The notes: generated by a model from the sequence alone, not told the origin. A DNA stretch of 64,000 bases from Vibrio sp. CK2-1 (GCF_021726515.1 NZ_JAKKCJ010000002.1:558001-622000); one strand, 5' to 3'. Positions 17,268 through 26,780 are shown, counted from the first letter of the stretch. Numbers and translations are program-made.

Positions 17268-18464
17268 ATGAACCATCATTATACGAATCGCAATAATTTA
17301 AAACTCAGGAATAAGCAACAAGGCTTAACGCTGATTTTAGTGACTTTCATGATGATTGTGATGCTGTTTTTTTCTGCCTTAGCGATTGATTACAACCATG
17401 CTATTTCCAATAAAACCCAACTGCAAAATGTAGTGGATGCAGCCGCACTTGCTGGCGCATCGGAAATCAATCAAGCATTAATTAATGAAGAAGCCTCGAT
17501 TGATCAAAATGAAGTCGAACAAGCAATTAATACTAGATTGAGCAAGATGGTAGAACCGGATAATAGCACGGTGCTAATTGAATACCTGACTTCACCAACC
17601 GAAGAAGTAGGTAGATCTTCTTCTCCTTCTATAACTCAAACCTATGTCCGAGTTGCCGTATCGGATGTGAATTTAGAAAGCTATTTCACACAAATTTTTG
17701 GTGTTGGTAAGCAAGTCTCGGCTTCCGCATTGGCAGGGCCGGCGGTGAAGGTAGTTAATCAAGTATGTAATGACATTATGCCAATTGGGGTATGTGATTT
17801 GCGATCGGCAGGTGATACCAGCAGTGATTTTGGCTATACCGGCGGCAGTAATTATGAAGTGAAGTCCAAAAAATTCTCAGGTAACGATGATGCAATAGGC
17901 CCAGGTAACTTTGGCTTTTTGGCGTTTGATGGCCGAGGGGCGAGTAATTTGGGAGATAACTTAAGGGATGATTATGAAGGCTGCTTAACTATTGGACAGC
18001 CTGAAGATGTCACTGTGTGTGATGTTAATACTGAGGGAGAAGAAGTCGGTTGTACCGTAACGACAGAGCCGGGCAATAAAAACTCAGTGAATGATGACTA
18101 CAATAGCCGATTTGGTGACGATTCGACGATTAATTCTTATGAAGACTACCTTGCGGCATTAAACAACTGCGATACCGATGCTTGTAAAGCTAGCTTAGTT
18201 GCAGAGTACAAACAGCGTATTGCGGCTTTACCGGTACTCGACTGTCAAGTCAGTGGGCGTAAATCGGTGGATGTGGTCGGCCTAGGTTGCTTCTTTTTAA
18301 CAGAAAAGATTCAAGGGAATGGTACCGATGCGATTATCACAATGGAGTACATCGATGATTGCACCGCTGGACTAGGTGACTACGGCGAGCTCGGCGGTGA
18401 AACGACTATTGTGACCGAAGACAAAGTCCAACTTTATAAAGATCCACTGAGTGGAGAATCCTAA
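17268..18464 (+). CDS. tadG: TadG-like pilus assembly protein
   Basis: 398-residue protein with the TadG N-terminal domain: the QQGLTLILVTFMMIVMLFFS membrane segment, then LAIDYNHAISNKTQLQNVVD and AAALAGASEI, where the hydrophobic segment and Ala-rich helix resemble pseudopilins. The long exported C-terminal part is acidic and has about ten cysteines (for example VCNDIMPIGVC, NNCDTDAC, LDCQV, LGCFF), suggesting disulfides in the periplasm. TadG is needed for Flp pilus assembly in other systems. GGAGG precedes the ATG, and the TAA overlaps the tadE ATG by one base. In the commonly described order this gene is last; here it precedes tadZ. Confidence 0.88.
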   Translation: MNHHYTNRNNLKLRNKQQGLTLILVTFMMIVMLFFSALAIDYNHAISNKTQLQNVVDAAALAGASEINQALINEEASIDQNEVEQAINTRLSKMVEPDNSTVLIEYLTSPTEEVGRSSSPSITQTYVRVAVSDVNLESYFTQIFGVGKQVSASALAGPAVKVVNQVCNDIMPIGVCDLRSAGDTSSDFGYTGGSNYEVKSKKFSGNDDAIGPGNFGFLAFDGRGASNLGDNLRDDYEGCLTIGQPEDVTVCDVNTEGEEVGCTVTTEPGNKNSVNDDYNSRFGDDSTINSYEDYLAALNNCDTDACKASLVAEYKQRIAALPVLDCQVSGRKSVDVVGLGCFFLTEKIQGNGTDAIITMEYIDDCTAGLGDYGELGGETTIVTEDKVQLYKDPLSGES

Positions 18465-18910
18465 TGAAGATCAGAGCGCAACAACAAGGCTTGGCCGCTA
18501 TCGAGTTTATTATTGCTCTGCCTGTGTTGTTGTTACTGATGGCGGCAATGGCCGATATTGGGCACTTATTTATTCAATACAATGTACTAAACAAAACAGT
18601 ACAAAATGGCGCAAATTACGCAGCGATTCGTATGCAGGAGGCAACCTTGTTAGAGCCTACACCGAATATTGATAGTGTCTCTAATGATACTAAAACAGTC
18701 GTGGTTTATGGCAGTCCAGATACGAGTCAACCCACCGTTATGACAGGGATGGGGACGGATGATGTCAATGTGGCTATTGATGATGCAGCCAAAACCATAT
18801 CGGTTAGCGCTAGCTATCAGTACAACGCATTTTTTTCACCTCTACCCTTTACCGATATTGAGGTAGGAAAAAATTTAACCGCATCGGCTGATGTACTGTA
18901 CCGCAACTAA
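18464..18910 (+). CDS. tadE: TadE-like pseudopilin
   Basis: 148 residues. The N-terminus QQQGLAAIEFIIALPVLLLL is a TadE-type pseudopilin processing site and transmembrane helix: Gly before the cleavage site and Glu at +5. TadE and TadF are processed by TadV and are thought to prime or regulate Flp pilus assembly. The start overlaps the tadG stop (TAATG), indicating translational coupling. Naming it TadE, with TadF for the next gene, follows size and order and could be swapped. Confidence 0.85.
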   Translation: MKIRAQQQGLAAIEFIIALPVLLLLMAAMADIGHLFIQYNVLNKTVQNGANYAAIRMQEATLLEPTPNIDSVSNDTKTVVVYGSPDTSQPTVMTGMGTDDVNVAIDDAAKTISVSASYQYNAFFSPLPFTDIEVGKNLTASADVLYRN

Positions 18911-18920
18911 GGAGGCGAAG

Positions 18921-19448
18921 ATGAAAACAACAACAATCAAACGCCAACTTGGCCTCACTATTGTGGAATTTACCCTAATTGCTTCCGCTTTAATGTTGAC
19001 CTTATTCGGTGCCTTTGAAGTGGGGCGTTATGTTTTTACTTATCAAATGATGAATGAAATGACCCGCAAAGCGGCGCGATTGGCGAGTGTGTGTGCTGTC
19101 GATAGCAATATTCCCAATCTACCCAGAGTACAACAAAACTACCCACCGAACTTTCAGCCGGAAAAACTGGTGATCGATTACCTACGCGATAACGGGCAAG
19201 TGGTGGTAGATCCGACCAATAATCAGGGCAGCATCTATTTTGTGCGCGCAAGGGTCGACAATTATCAATACCAATTTATTCCACTGTTAAATTTTATTGG
19301 CAATAGCGGCGCGCTGACTATGCCAAGTTTTGAAACCGTGTTACCGCGCGAGAGTTTAGGGATCAGTAAAAAAATAACAATTGATGAATTTAGTGGTTTG
19401 CCAACGGAAGAGGTCAGTGACAATGGTGAGGGGTGTACCAATGCATGA
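18921..19448 (+). CDS. tadF: TadF-like pseudopilin
   Basis: 175-residue second pseudopilin with the same kind of N-terminus (RQLGLTIVEFTLIASALMLT; Gly before cleavage, Glu at +5) and the following GAFEVGRYVFTYQMMNEMTRKAARL helix typical of TadE/TadF. The mature domain has two cysteines (VCAVDS, EGCTNA). The ATG at 18921 has AAGGAGG six bases upstream; an earlier in-frame ATG within tadE is rejected. Its end overlaps the tadZ start by 8 bases. Confidence 0.85.
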   Translation: MKTTTIKRQLGLTIVEFTLIASALMLTLFGAFEVGRYVFTYQMMNEMTRKAARLASVCAVDSNIPNLPRVQQNYPPNFQPEKLVIDYLRDNGQVVVDPTNNQGSIYFVRARVDNYQYQFIPLLNFIGNSGALTMPSFETVLPRESLGISKKITIDEFSGLPTEEVSDNGEGCTNA

Positions 19449-20652
19449 AGTTAAAAAACACTTACAAGAAGTGGGCGAGCTTTCAATTAAGACAACCTTA
19501 ATCATTTGGGTAATTTACCAAAGTGAAGGTTTTAAGACTCATATTCAGAACCAACTAGAGACACACAGTAAGCTGAAAGGTGTGTTTGTGAATGCTGTCG
19601 ATTTAACGCCACTAACCAAAAAAGATTCAATCGCGCCGGATCTTATTTTTGTTGAAGCACAAGACAACTGGATGCAAACCATTAATGAATTGCAGTCTTT
19701 ATCGTATCCATTCAAAGAAATTGCAGCAGCATTAATTGTGTTTGGGGATGAGCATGATCCTATGGCGTTAAAGTCAGCACTCAAACTTGGTGCGTCTGAT
19801 TTCTTATCTCATAACAGCAGCATTGAGCAACTATCTGAACTATTAGTACACACGGCGCAAGAAAAACTGACCAATGCGGCTCAAGGTGAAAGCTTTGCTT
19901 TTATTAATACCAAAGGCGGCACCGGAACCACGACTGTCTCAATGAATACCGCTCTGGTTTTAGCTGAGTATCATCCCGGAAAAGTACTGTTTCTTGATAT
20001 GGATAATCAGTTTGGCGTGGCGGCTTCTTATATGGATGTCTACCCCAAATACAATATTCAAGATGTTTACGATGAACTAGATGGCTTAGATGAATCCTCT
20101 CTGAGTGCGTTAGTGACGCAACTAGAGTCAGGGCTGCACTTTCTTAGCTTATGCCAAAACAGTGTATTTAATGATATTGATAGAGACATGAATGTGGATC
20201 AGTTCTTCTCGGTACTACGTCGTTATTACGATTATATCGTGGTGGATTTTTCTCGTGGGGTAGAGCCTTTTATGTCTGAGGCGGTCTCTCACTTCACCAA
20301 AGTGGTTTTAGTGGTTCAGCAAAATATTACTTCTATTCGTAACGCCAGTTTAATGGCCAAAACCTTGACCTTTGACTATGGGGTATCGAGCGAGCAACAA
20401 GTCTTGCTGATTAACCGCTATGAAAAACGCCATCAAATTGCGCTTAAAGATATTCAGAATACCCTGCCCAATGTGGCGTGTTTTTGTATTCCTAATGATT
20501 TTAAAAATATAACGGAAAGCAACAATCTAGGTAGTCCTTTAGTGCTGAGTAAGCCCTCTAGCGCATTGTCTAAAGCATTTCATGAATTCTCAGCCAGCTT
20601 AGTGCCGATTGAACATAAATCGCAAAGTTGGTTTGAGAAACTATTGTCTTAG
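19441..20652 (+). CDS. tadZ: TadZ/CpaE MinD-like ATPase
   Basis: 403-residue Tad localisation protein. An atypical receiver-like domain occupies about 18-140, followed by a MinD/ParA-type ATPase with a deviant Walker A FINTKGGTGTTT (K158 to T165), then VLFLDMDNQFG and a conserved YDYIVVDFSRG Walker-B-type strand. TadZ marks the site of pilus assembly at the cell pole and recruits TadA. The frame is open 20 codons upstream through tadF; the ATG at 19441 overlaps the tadF stop (ATGCATGA) and gives the expected N-terminus. Confidence 0.93.
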   Translation: MHEVKKHLQEVGELSIKTTLIIWVIYQSEGFKTHIQNQLETHSKLKGVFVNAVDLTPLTKKDSIAPDLIFVEAQDNWMQTINELQSLSYPFKEIAAALIVFGDEHDPMALKSALKLGASDFLSHNSSIEQLSELLVHTAQEKLTNAAQGESFAFINTKGGTGTTTVSMNTALVLAEYHPGKVLFLDMDNQFGVAASYMDVYPKYNIQDVYDELDGLDESSLSALVTQLESGLHFLSLCQNSVFNDIDRDMNVDQFFSVLRRYYDYIVVDFSRGVEPFMSEAVSHFTKVVLVVQQNITSIRNASLMAKTLTFDYGVSSEQQVLLINRYEKRHQIALKDIQNTLPNVACFCIPNDFKNITESNNLGSPLVLSKPSSALSKAFHEFSASLVPIEHKSQSWFEKLLS

Positions 20653-20661
20653 GAGGTGGGT

Positions 20662-22098
20662 ATGTTCTTTAAACGTAGCCAGGTGAATCAAGATTTTAAA
20701 CATAAAGCGACTCAGCAAATAAACGCGGTTGAAGATGAGCGCATCGAACCTTCTATAGCGTTAAATATTGAAGTCGATGAAGCGCCGAGTGTTGCGGTCG
20801 AGCCGGATGACTCTATGTTGCATACGCGCAAGCAGCTTGAGAAAGAGTTGGCAATTAAGCACTACTTCCATAAAAAACTACTCGAAACCCTCGATTTAGC
20901 GTTGCTTTCTAGCCTAGATGAAAAGCAAGGTAAACAGCAATTGCAAGAAGCGATAGCGCAGTTGATGGCAAGCGATAATTCACACCCGATGTCGAGTGAA
21001 ATGCGCAAACGAGTGATTAAACAAATTGAAGATGAAGTGTTTGGACTTGGGCCACTAGAGCCTTTACTGCATGATCACACGGTGTCGGATATTTTAGTCA
21101 ATGGCGCCAAGAGTGTTTATGTGGAGCGACATGGACGTCTAGAACAAACGCCTTACACCTTTTTAGATGATCAACATCTACGCAATATCATCGACCGCAT
21201 TGTTAGTCAGGTTGGCCGACGGATTGATGAGTCGTCACCTATGGTAGATGCTCGCCTTGCCGATGGTTCAAGGGTTAATGCGATTATTCCACCACTGGCG
21301 ATTGATGGGCCTTCTGTCTCTATCCGTCGCTTTGCGGTTGATCGTTTAGTGATGGATAACTTACTAAGCTTTGGTTCGATATCACCACCAATGGCAAAAT
21401 TTATTCAAGCCGCGGTAAAAGGTGAATTGAATGTATTGATCTCGGGCGGAACCGGCTCAGGAAAAACCACCACCTTGAATATTCTGTCTGGCTTTATTCC
21501 CGAAACGCAACGAATCATTACCATTGAAGATTCCGCCGAATTACAACTGCAACAGCCACATGTTATTCGCCTTGAAACACGACCTTCTAACCTAGAGGGC
21601 AAGGGTGAAATTACCCAGCGTGAGTTAGTTAAAAATGCGCTGCGTATGCGACCTGACCGAATCGTCGTCGGGGAGGTGCGTGGCAGTGAAGCGGTCGATA
21701 TGCTTTCGGCGATGAACACAGGTCATGATGGTTCGCTTGCTACCATTCACGCCAATACGCCTAGAGATGCATTAAGCCGAATTGAGAATATGTTCGCTAT
21801 GGCTGGCTGGACGATTTCCACCAAAAACTTACGTTCGCAAATTGCTTCGGCCATTCACATTGTGGTGCAGATGGAGCGTCAAGAAGATGGTAAGCGTCGC
21901 ATGACCAGTATTCAGGAAATTAATGGCATGGAAGGGGAAATTATCACCATGTCGGAAATTTTCCGCTTTGTACGAACCGGGGTGAATGACAAAGGTGATG
22001 TGCAGGGACGTTATATGGCAACGGGGATCATTCCTGAATGCCATGATGCACTGGTTAAACGGGGTATTGATCTACCGATTGATACTTTTAACGACTAG
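20662..22098 (+). CDS. tadA: Tad secretion ATPase TadA/CpaF
   Basis: 478-residue type II/IV secretion ATPase that powers Flp pilus assembly and retraction. The N-terminal three-helix region and the FGLGPLEPLLHD motif come first; Walker A GGTGSGKT is at 262-269, the Asp box IEDSAELQL follows, then Walker B VVGEVRGSEAVDML and the His box LATIHAN. A GTG two codons upstream lies within the ribosome site, so the ATG at 20662 with AGGAGG five bases away is chosen. It is ten bases after tadZ. Confidence 0.96.
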   Translation: MFFKRSQVNQDFKHKATQQINAVEDERIEPSIALNIEVDEAPSVAVEPDDSMLHTRKQLEKELAIKHYFHKKLLETLDLALLSSLDEKQGKQQLQEAIAQLMASDNSHPMSSEMRKRVIKQIEDEVFGLGPLEPLLHDHTVSDILVNGAKSVYVERHGRLEQTPYTFLDDQHLRNIIDRIVSQVGRRIDESSPMVDARLADGSRVNAIIPPLAIDGPSVSIRRFAVDRLVMDNLLSFGSISPPMAKFIQAAVKGELNVLISGGTGSGKTTTLNILSGFIPETQRIITIEDSAELQLQQPHVIRLETRPSNLEGKGEITQRELVKNALRMRPDRIVVGEVRGSEAVDMLSAMNTGHDGSLATIHANTPRDALSRIENMFAMAGWTISTKNLRSQIASAIHIVVQMERQEDGKRRMTSIQEINGMEGEIITMSEIFRFVRTGVNDKGDVQGRYMATGIIPECHDALVKRGIDLPIDTFND

Positions 22099-22111
22099 TT
22101 GAGGAGGCGGT

Positions 22112-23077
22112 ATGCAAGATTTATGGATGTTTTTTATACTGCTATTTTTATCGGTGTTCTTTATTTCTCAAGCTCTGATCTTGCCTGCGGCTGGTCGCAA
22201 AGCAAAACACTCTGAGTTAGTGAAAAGGCTGGAAGAGAGTCGCAGTAAACTAGATAGTAAAAGCCGCTCGTTATTGAACGAACAATACTTGAAAGGCTTA
22301 ACGCCATTTGAGCGCACTTTAGTTAAATTCCCTCTTATCGCTCGCTTACAAAAAAGCGTTGAGCTAGCGGGGATCAATTCAAGCTTTGGTAACCTTTTTA
22401 TCGTTACCTTAATTATCAGTATTGCCTTCGGTTTATTTTTGCTACTGGTTGGTGCTCAGTGGTATTTGATTATTGCGGCAATGGCCAGTGTTTGGGTGGT
22501 TCTGCACTTTCATTTACAACAAAAAATCATCAAAAGACTGAATAAATTTGAAGAGCAACTACCAGAAGCCTTAGATATTATTCGTCGCATGCTGCAAGCC
22601 GGTAAGCCGCTTAATCAAACCTTTCATGAAGTCGGCATCGAAATGGATGCGCCGATCAGTGAAGAATTCGAAAATACCTTTAACCTACTTAACTACGGCT
22701 ACGACTTACGCTTAGCGATCTTACAAATGGCCGATAGAGTACCCACCGTCTCTATGCTGGCGTTTTCTTCTGCGGTAATGCTGCAAAAAGAGACTGGCGG
22801 TAACCTTTCCGAAAACCTTGAAAAAGTCTCTATCGTATTACGTTCTCGTTTTAAATTGGCGCGAAAAATTCGTACTTTATCCGCCGAGAGTCGTTTATCT
22901 GCCTGGATCTTAGTGCTAGCTCCTTTTGGCTTGTTTCTCGGCTTAACCTTTCTAAATCCAGAATACCTTGACCCTCTTTATGATGATCCAGCGGGAATCA
23001 AAATGGTCAGCATTGGGGTAGTGAGCTTATTTCTTGGCTCAATATGGATTAAAAAAATCATTAACTTCGAGGTGTGA
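22112..23077 (+). CDS. tadB: Inner-membrane platform protein TadB
   Basis: 321-residue T2SSF-family protein, one half of the inner-membrane platform on which TadA acts. Membrane segments lie at the N-terminus (about 5-25), at 90-130 as a pair, and at the C-terminus (about 265-310). The cytoplasmic T2SSF domain with LPEALDIIRRMLQAGKPLNQ and VMLQKETGGNLSENLEKVS lies between. AGGAGG precedes the ATG. The stop overlaps a possible GTG of tadC, and the downstream gene is translated two bases on. Confidence 0.94.
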   Translation: MQDLWMFFILLFLSVFFISQALILPAAGRKAKHSELVKRLEESRSKLDSKSRSLLNEQYLKGLTPFERTLVKFPLIARLQKSVELAGINSSFGNLFIVTLIISIAFGLFLLLVGAQWYLIIAAMASVWVVLHFHLQQKIIKRLNKFEEQLPEALDIIRRMLQAGKPLNQTFHEVGIEMDAPISEEFENTFNLLNYGYDLRLAILQMADRVPTVSMLAFSSAVMLQKETGGNLSENLEKVSIVLRSRFKLARKIRTLSAESRLSAWILVLAPFGLFLGLTFLNPEYLDPLYDDPAGIKMVSIGVVSLFLGSIWIKKIINFEV

Positions 23078-23079
23078 TT

Positions 23080-24033
23080 ATGGACAGCTTATTGAATGTT
23101 TTTGATTTTTCACAACTCAATAATACCTCAAGAGAATGGTTGGTTTTATTGGCTATTATGCTCGCGACCATAATGGCAGTGATGGCGTGTGGCATGCTGA
23201 TTTTTGGTCATCATAATTCCGTCAAACGACGTTTAGCTTCGGTGAATGGTCAAGATTCGGCGAGTTCGAGTGCTCGTTATTCACCTAAGGTTTCCAACAC
23301 ATTAGAAAGTTTATCTTCTTACATTTTGCCTACCAATGAGAAAGAAAAAGAAGGCGTTCGCCATCAACTTATGCACGCTGGGTTTTATCAAAAGACGGCG
23401 GTTGCTAATTTTTATGCCATCAAGCTATTCGCTTCTCTTTTCTTCTTATTTATCGCGGCACTTGTTTATATCTTTATGGGGGGGGATGTTTCGATTCCTA
23501 CCCTATTGATTGCGGCACTAGCAGCCGGTGTTTTTCTACCTAATATCGCCTTGAATCGCTTAATTAAACGTAGGCAGAGAGAAATTCGTAATGGTATTGC
23601 CGATATGTTGGATTTATTGGTGGTCTGTACTGAATCTGGACTAGGCTTCGTGGCATCGCTGCGCCGCGTGAGTGATGAGCTTTATATCTCTCACCCAGAA
23701 TTGGCGGATGAGTTGGATACCGTGTGCGTCAAAATCAAAGCAGGGGTGGAAATGCCGGATGCTTTTCATGGCCTGATCACTCGTACTGGGCTGGAAGAGT
23801 TCCGTGGCTTAGTGGCGATGCTGGCTCATGCCAATAAAGTGGGCGGTAGTATTGCCAAAACATTACGAGATTATGCCGATGATTATCGTGATAAGCGCAA
23901 TCAAGCTGCGGAAGAAATTGCCGCCAAGATCCCGACTCAAATGTTATTTCCTATGCTGATATTTATCTGGCCATGCTTCTTTATTGTCGCGGTTGGCCCT
24001 GCAATTTTATCTTTAATGGCTGCATTTAAATAA
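23080..24033 (+). CDS. tadC: Inner-membrane platform protein TadC
   Basis: 317-residue second T2SSF platform protein, partner of TadB. There is an N-terminal hydrophobic segment, a central pair of membrane helices (about 105-165), the T2SSF domain with IADMLDLLVVCTESGLGFVA and MLAHANKVGGSIAKTLR, and a C-terminal membrane helix. A GTG at 23074 overlaps the tadB stop, but its distance from GAGG is too short, so the ATG at 23080 is taken. Its TAA lies inside the first unit of a small 16-base tandem repeat. Confidence 0.94.
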   Translation: MDSLLNVFDFSQLNNTSREWLVLLAIMLATIMAVMACGMLIFGHHNSVKRRLASVNGQDSASSSARYSPKVSNTLESLSSYILPTNEKEKEGVRHQLMHAGFYQKTAVANFYAIKLFASLFFLFIAALVYIFMGGDVSIPTLLIAALAAGVFLPNIALNRLIKRRQREIRNGIADMLDLLVVCTESGLGFVASLRRVSDELYISHPELADELDTVCVKIKAGVEMPDAFHGLITRTGLEEFRGLVAMLAHANKVGGSIAKTLRDYADDYRDKRNQAAEEIAAKIPTQMLFPMLIFIWPCFFIVAVGPAILSLMAAFK

Positions 24034-24075
24034 CTACATCTATAAATAACTATACCTATAAATAACCACACCTAA
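24028..24075. repeat. Three 16-bp imperfect tandem copies, tadC-tadD gap
   Basis: Units AAATAACTACATCTAT, AAATAACTATACCTAT and AAATAACCACACCTAA follow each other. The first includes the tadC stop codon. It looks like a recent local duplication. Confidence 0.85.
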
Positions 24076-24136
24076 GTGAATTCAAATAGAAGCTACTTTG
24101 GGGATAAATCTAAGTCGTCAATTTAAGGAGAGCAAC

Positions 24137-25135
24137 ATGAATAAATGGATAGTGATGATGATTGTTGTGGCACTACAAGGCTGCAGCTCGCAAGATCCTG
24201 TGAGTGCTTTTGATGACTCTTTGTATTCTGGTAAGCCAGTGGATAGCTTGTCTTCTAGTGAAGCGCCAAAAACCGAAACAGAAGCGATTACCCGAGGTGA
24301 CAGAGCGCTAGCCAATCAAAAAATGGACTTAGCTTTGTATGAATATATTCGTTCGCTTGAGTTTGACGATTTAGAGTTCGCCGATAAGACCTTAATGACT
24401 ATTGGTGACATTCATCAGGCGAGAGGAAATATACCGTTAGCTGAAAAAGCCTACACAAGAGCGGTGGAAGAGAATCCGAACAATGCCGCTGCGCTTGAAA
24501 GACTAGGTGTTTTATATAGCCGAAATGGCAACTTACCTGACGGCCAAGTGTATTTCTATCGCTCGATTAATGCCGATCAAATTCGCTTAAAACAAACCGA
24601 ACCTTTTGCTCGCGGGAAAGATGCTGTTAGTGTCGAACAAGTCGAATCATTGAAGTTTGATACCGAATCACCACTACAAGCCTACATTGGTTTAGGGATC
24701 CTCGCTGATGTAAACCAAGAAGTTGAGGTTGCTCAGGCGTACTATCAAAAGGCATTAGCGATTGAACCCTCATCGAGTCTTGCCAAGCTTAATCTAGGTT
24801 ATTCCTACTATATGGCGGGAGAGTACAAACAAGCGCTTTTCTATACCAAGCAAGTGGTTGCCATGCAGCCGGATAATCAAAGAGCGGTGAATAATTTAGC
24901 TTTGATTTATATTCGTCAGGGGCAAGTGACCAATGCATTGAATGTGTTTATGAGAGTGATGCCAGACTACCAAGCGTTAAATAACGTAGGCTATTTGCTT
25001 ATGCTCAATCAACAACAAGAACAATCAGTTCCTTACTTTAAGCAAGCTATTAATAAAAAGCCGTCTTACTACCCACTCGCGAATGATAATTTATCGCGCG
25101 CATTAGCGGAAATTCGCGCTAAGGGTGCTGCATAG
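24137..25135 (+). CDS. tadD: TadD-like TPR lipoprotein
   Basis: 332-residue lipoprotein: a signal with lipobox LQGC ending at C16, then tetratricopeptide repeats over most of the protein (for example AYTRAVEENPNNAAALERLG, AYYQKALAIEPSSSLAKLNL, and repeats to the end). TadD proteins are TPR lipoproteins required for Flp pilus export, possibly assisting secretin assembly. The ATG at 24137 has AAGGAG six bases upstream; an earlier in-frame start lacks a ribosome site. It is the last gene of the Tad operon and is followed by a terminator. Confidence 0.9.
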   Translation: MNKWIVMMIVVALQGCSSQDPVSAFDDSLYSGKPVDSLSSSEAPKTETEAITRGDRALANQKMDLALYEYIRSLEFDDLEFADKTLMTIGDIHQARGNIPLAEKAYTRAVEENPNNAAALERLGVLYSRNGNLPDGQVYFYRSINADQIRLKQTEPFARGKDAVSVEQVESLKFDTESPLQAYIGLGILADVNQEVEVAQAYYQKALAIEPSSSLAKLNLGYSYYMAGEYKQALFYTKQVVAMQPDNQRAVNNLALIYIRQGQVTNALNVFMRVMPDYQALNNVGYLLMLNQQQEQSVPYFKQAINKKPSYYPLANDNLSRALAEIRAKGAA

Positions 25136-25191
25136 AAGTTTCCGCGTAAAAAGCACTACCTAATTCCTTATTGCTGTTTATTCATTGAGTA

Positions 25192-25223
25192 GCCTCTGCG
25201 ATGTTTCCAGAGGCATTTTTTTA
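25192..25223 (+). terminator. Terminator of the Tad operon
   Basis: GCCTCTG (25192-25198) pairs with CAGAGGC (25208-25214), then a run of seven T. It sits between tadD and a converging membrane-protein gene. Confidence 0.88.
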
Positions 25224-26699
25224 TTTAGAGGAAAGGGATTTCAATTTGGGTTCGGCATCCATGCAGTTATGTTCTATCCAAAATTGCGGCATGTAGTATT
25301 CCACGCTTAAATGGCGATATTGATTATTGTCGATGCGTTGGTAGGTTTTGTAACCGATAAAAACGATAGCCCAAATTGATAAGAGAATTAATGCGCCATG
25401 GCTAATGATGGTCAATCTCTTGGAGAAAGGTTGTGCAGCTTGCTGGTTTGGGGCTGTAGATGATGTTGTTAACGGTGTAGCAGCGCTCATTGCCCAAAAT
25501 GAAGCCACGGAAATGACCGCCAAGCCTTGGCTAAGCGGCGTGTTGAGTACTCCTGAAATTAAGCTGTAAGCAAAGCCAGATAGTACCGTAATCCCTAAAA
25601 CTTGTAGCTTTTCATTAGCGCAGGTGCAAACACGATAAAAGGTCAGTAGTAGTAGGCTGATGTAACATAGTGTCGCGACAACTCCCCATTCGATTGCAAT
25701 ATTCAGCACTGAATTGTGAGTCGTATGGGCAATCACATCATTATTGCAAACGAAGGTATCACCACCATGTCCCCAGAAAGAAATCATTGCGCTGGCATTG
25801 CTCCATAATGCTAAGCGGTTTGAATCACTTAATCGAATGTCACCTTGTCCTTCTGGCCATACGCCTTGTACAAAAAATTGGGGTAAAGGGGTAAACAGTA
25901 GCCACTTAATTAATAGCCCTAGCGCGAGTAATGTGCCCAGCCATTTTAAATGCTCGATCTTATTGGGAGAGAGGATAATCCAAAGCACGATCCCGCCCAT
26001 ACTGGCAATAAACGCGCCGCGAGCATCTAAGGCAAACAATAAGCTGAAATGCATGACCGCGGGAATGGAATAGATCCAAGATCTTGGCAGCTTTCGGTGC
26101 TGCTTTTCTTTATGTAGGTAAGCCCAATACAGTAAAGGCAGAATCAACCAAACTTGAATGTGGTTGATGTTTCTTGGGTTTACAAAACTGAAAATGTATC
26201 GGTAGTTAGGAATGTCACCTTGCCAGGTCGCAATGCCATGAAATAGCAGCACTGACATGAAAATGCTGCAAGTCAGCCAAATATACAGACGCAAAATGAC
26301 ATCTCGGTTTTGAATCACGACATTGCGCAGTAACGCGGTCACGGTGATTAACATCAATCCATAACTAAAGACGGCCTGAGATTTGACCCAATACAAACTG
26401 GTGAGGTTGGCAAAGAGCGCGCATGTTACCGCCAATAACAGTAGCCATTTGCTTAACCTAGATTGGTTACTCAATGAATGGATGATGTCTTCTCGTAGGC
26501 TGGAAGAGCACAGGATCATCAGTGCACTGAGTAATAAATAAAATACAATGAAAAAGCGTTTTGCATCAAATAAGGTCGTGGGATCGAGCCAATAGGGGGT
26601 AAAGCTTAATAGGATGCTGCCTCCTAAAATCAAAGACAGCAGAAATTGCGGGTAATAGCCGATATTGATGTATGAAGGGGAGACCACACTCGTTTTCAT
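25221..26699 (-). CDS. O-antigen ligase / Wzy_C family membrane protein
   Basis: 492-residue polytopic membrane protein with about a dozen hydrophobic segments. A large loop region contains LSDSNRLALWSNASAMI and then HTTHNSVLNIAIEWG, the hallmark of the Wzy_C family that includes O-antigen ligases (WaaL) and PglL-type O-oligosaccharyltransferases. Such enzymes move lipid-linked glycans to lipid A or to proteins in the periplasm. No sugar-polymer gene cluster is nearby; the neighbour is the Tad operon, converging on it. Glycosylation of a Tad component is a testable idea only. The ATG at 26699 has GAGG four bases upstream. Confidence 0.8.
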   Translation of the reverse strand: MKTSVVSPSYINIGYYPQFLLSLILGGSILLSFTPYWLDPTTLFDAKRFFIVFYLLLSALMILCSSSLREDIIHSLSNQSRLSKWLLLLAVTCALFANLTSLYWVKSQAVFSYGLMLITVTALLRNVVIQNRDVILRLYIWLTCSIFMSVLLFHGIATWQGDIPNYRYIFSFVNPRNINHIQVWLILPLLYWAYLHKEKQHRKLPRSWIYSIPAVMHFSLLFALDARGAFIASMGGIVLWIILSPNKIEHLKWLGTLLALGLLIKWLLFTPLPQFFVQGVWPEGQGDIRLSDSNRLALWSNASAMISFWGHGGDTFVCNNDVIAHTTHNSVLNIAIEWGVVATLCYISLLLLTFYRVCTCANEKLQVLGITVLSGFAYSLISGVLNTPLSQGLAVISVASFWAMSAATPLTTSSTAPNQQAAQPFSKRLTIISHGALILLSIWAIVFIGYKTYQRIDNNQYRHLSVEYYMPQFWIEHNCMDAEPKLKSLSSK

Positions 26700-26780
26700 A
26701 GAGCCTCATGATGATTATGCTTTATTTTGAGTATAGAAAGGCTAGCCTATTAAGGTGATGTTTTTGCTCTTATTCTGGAT

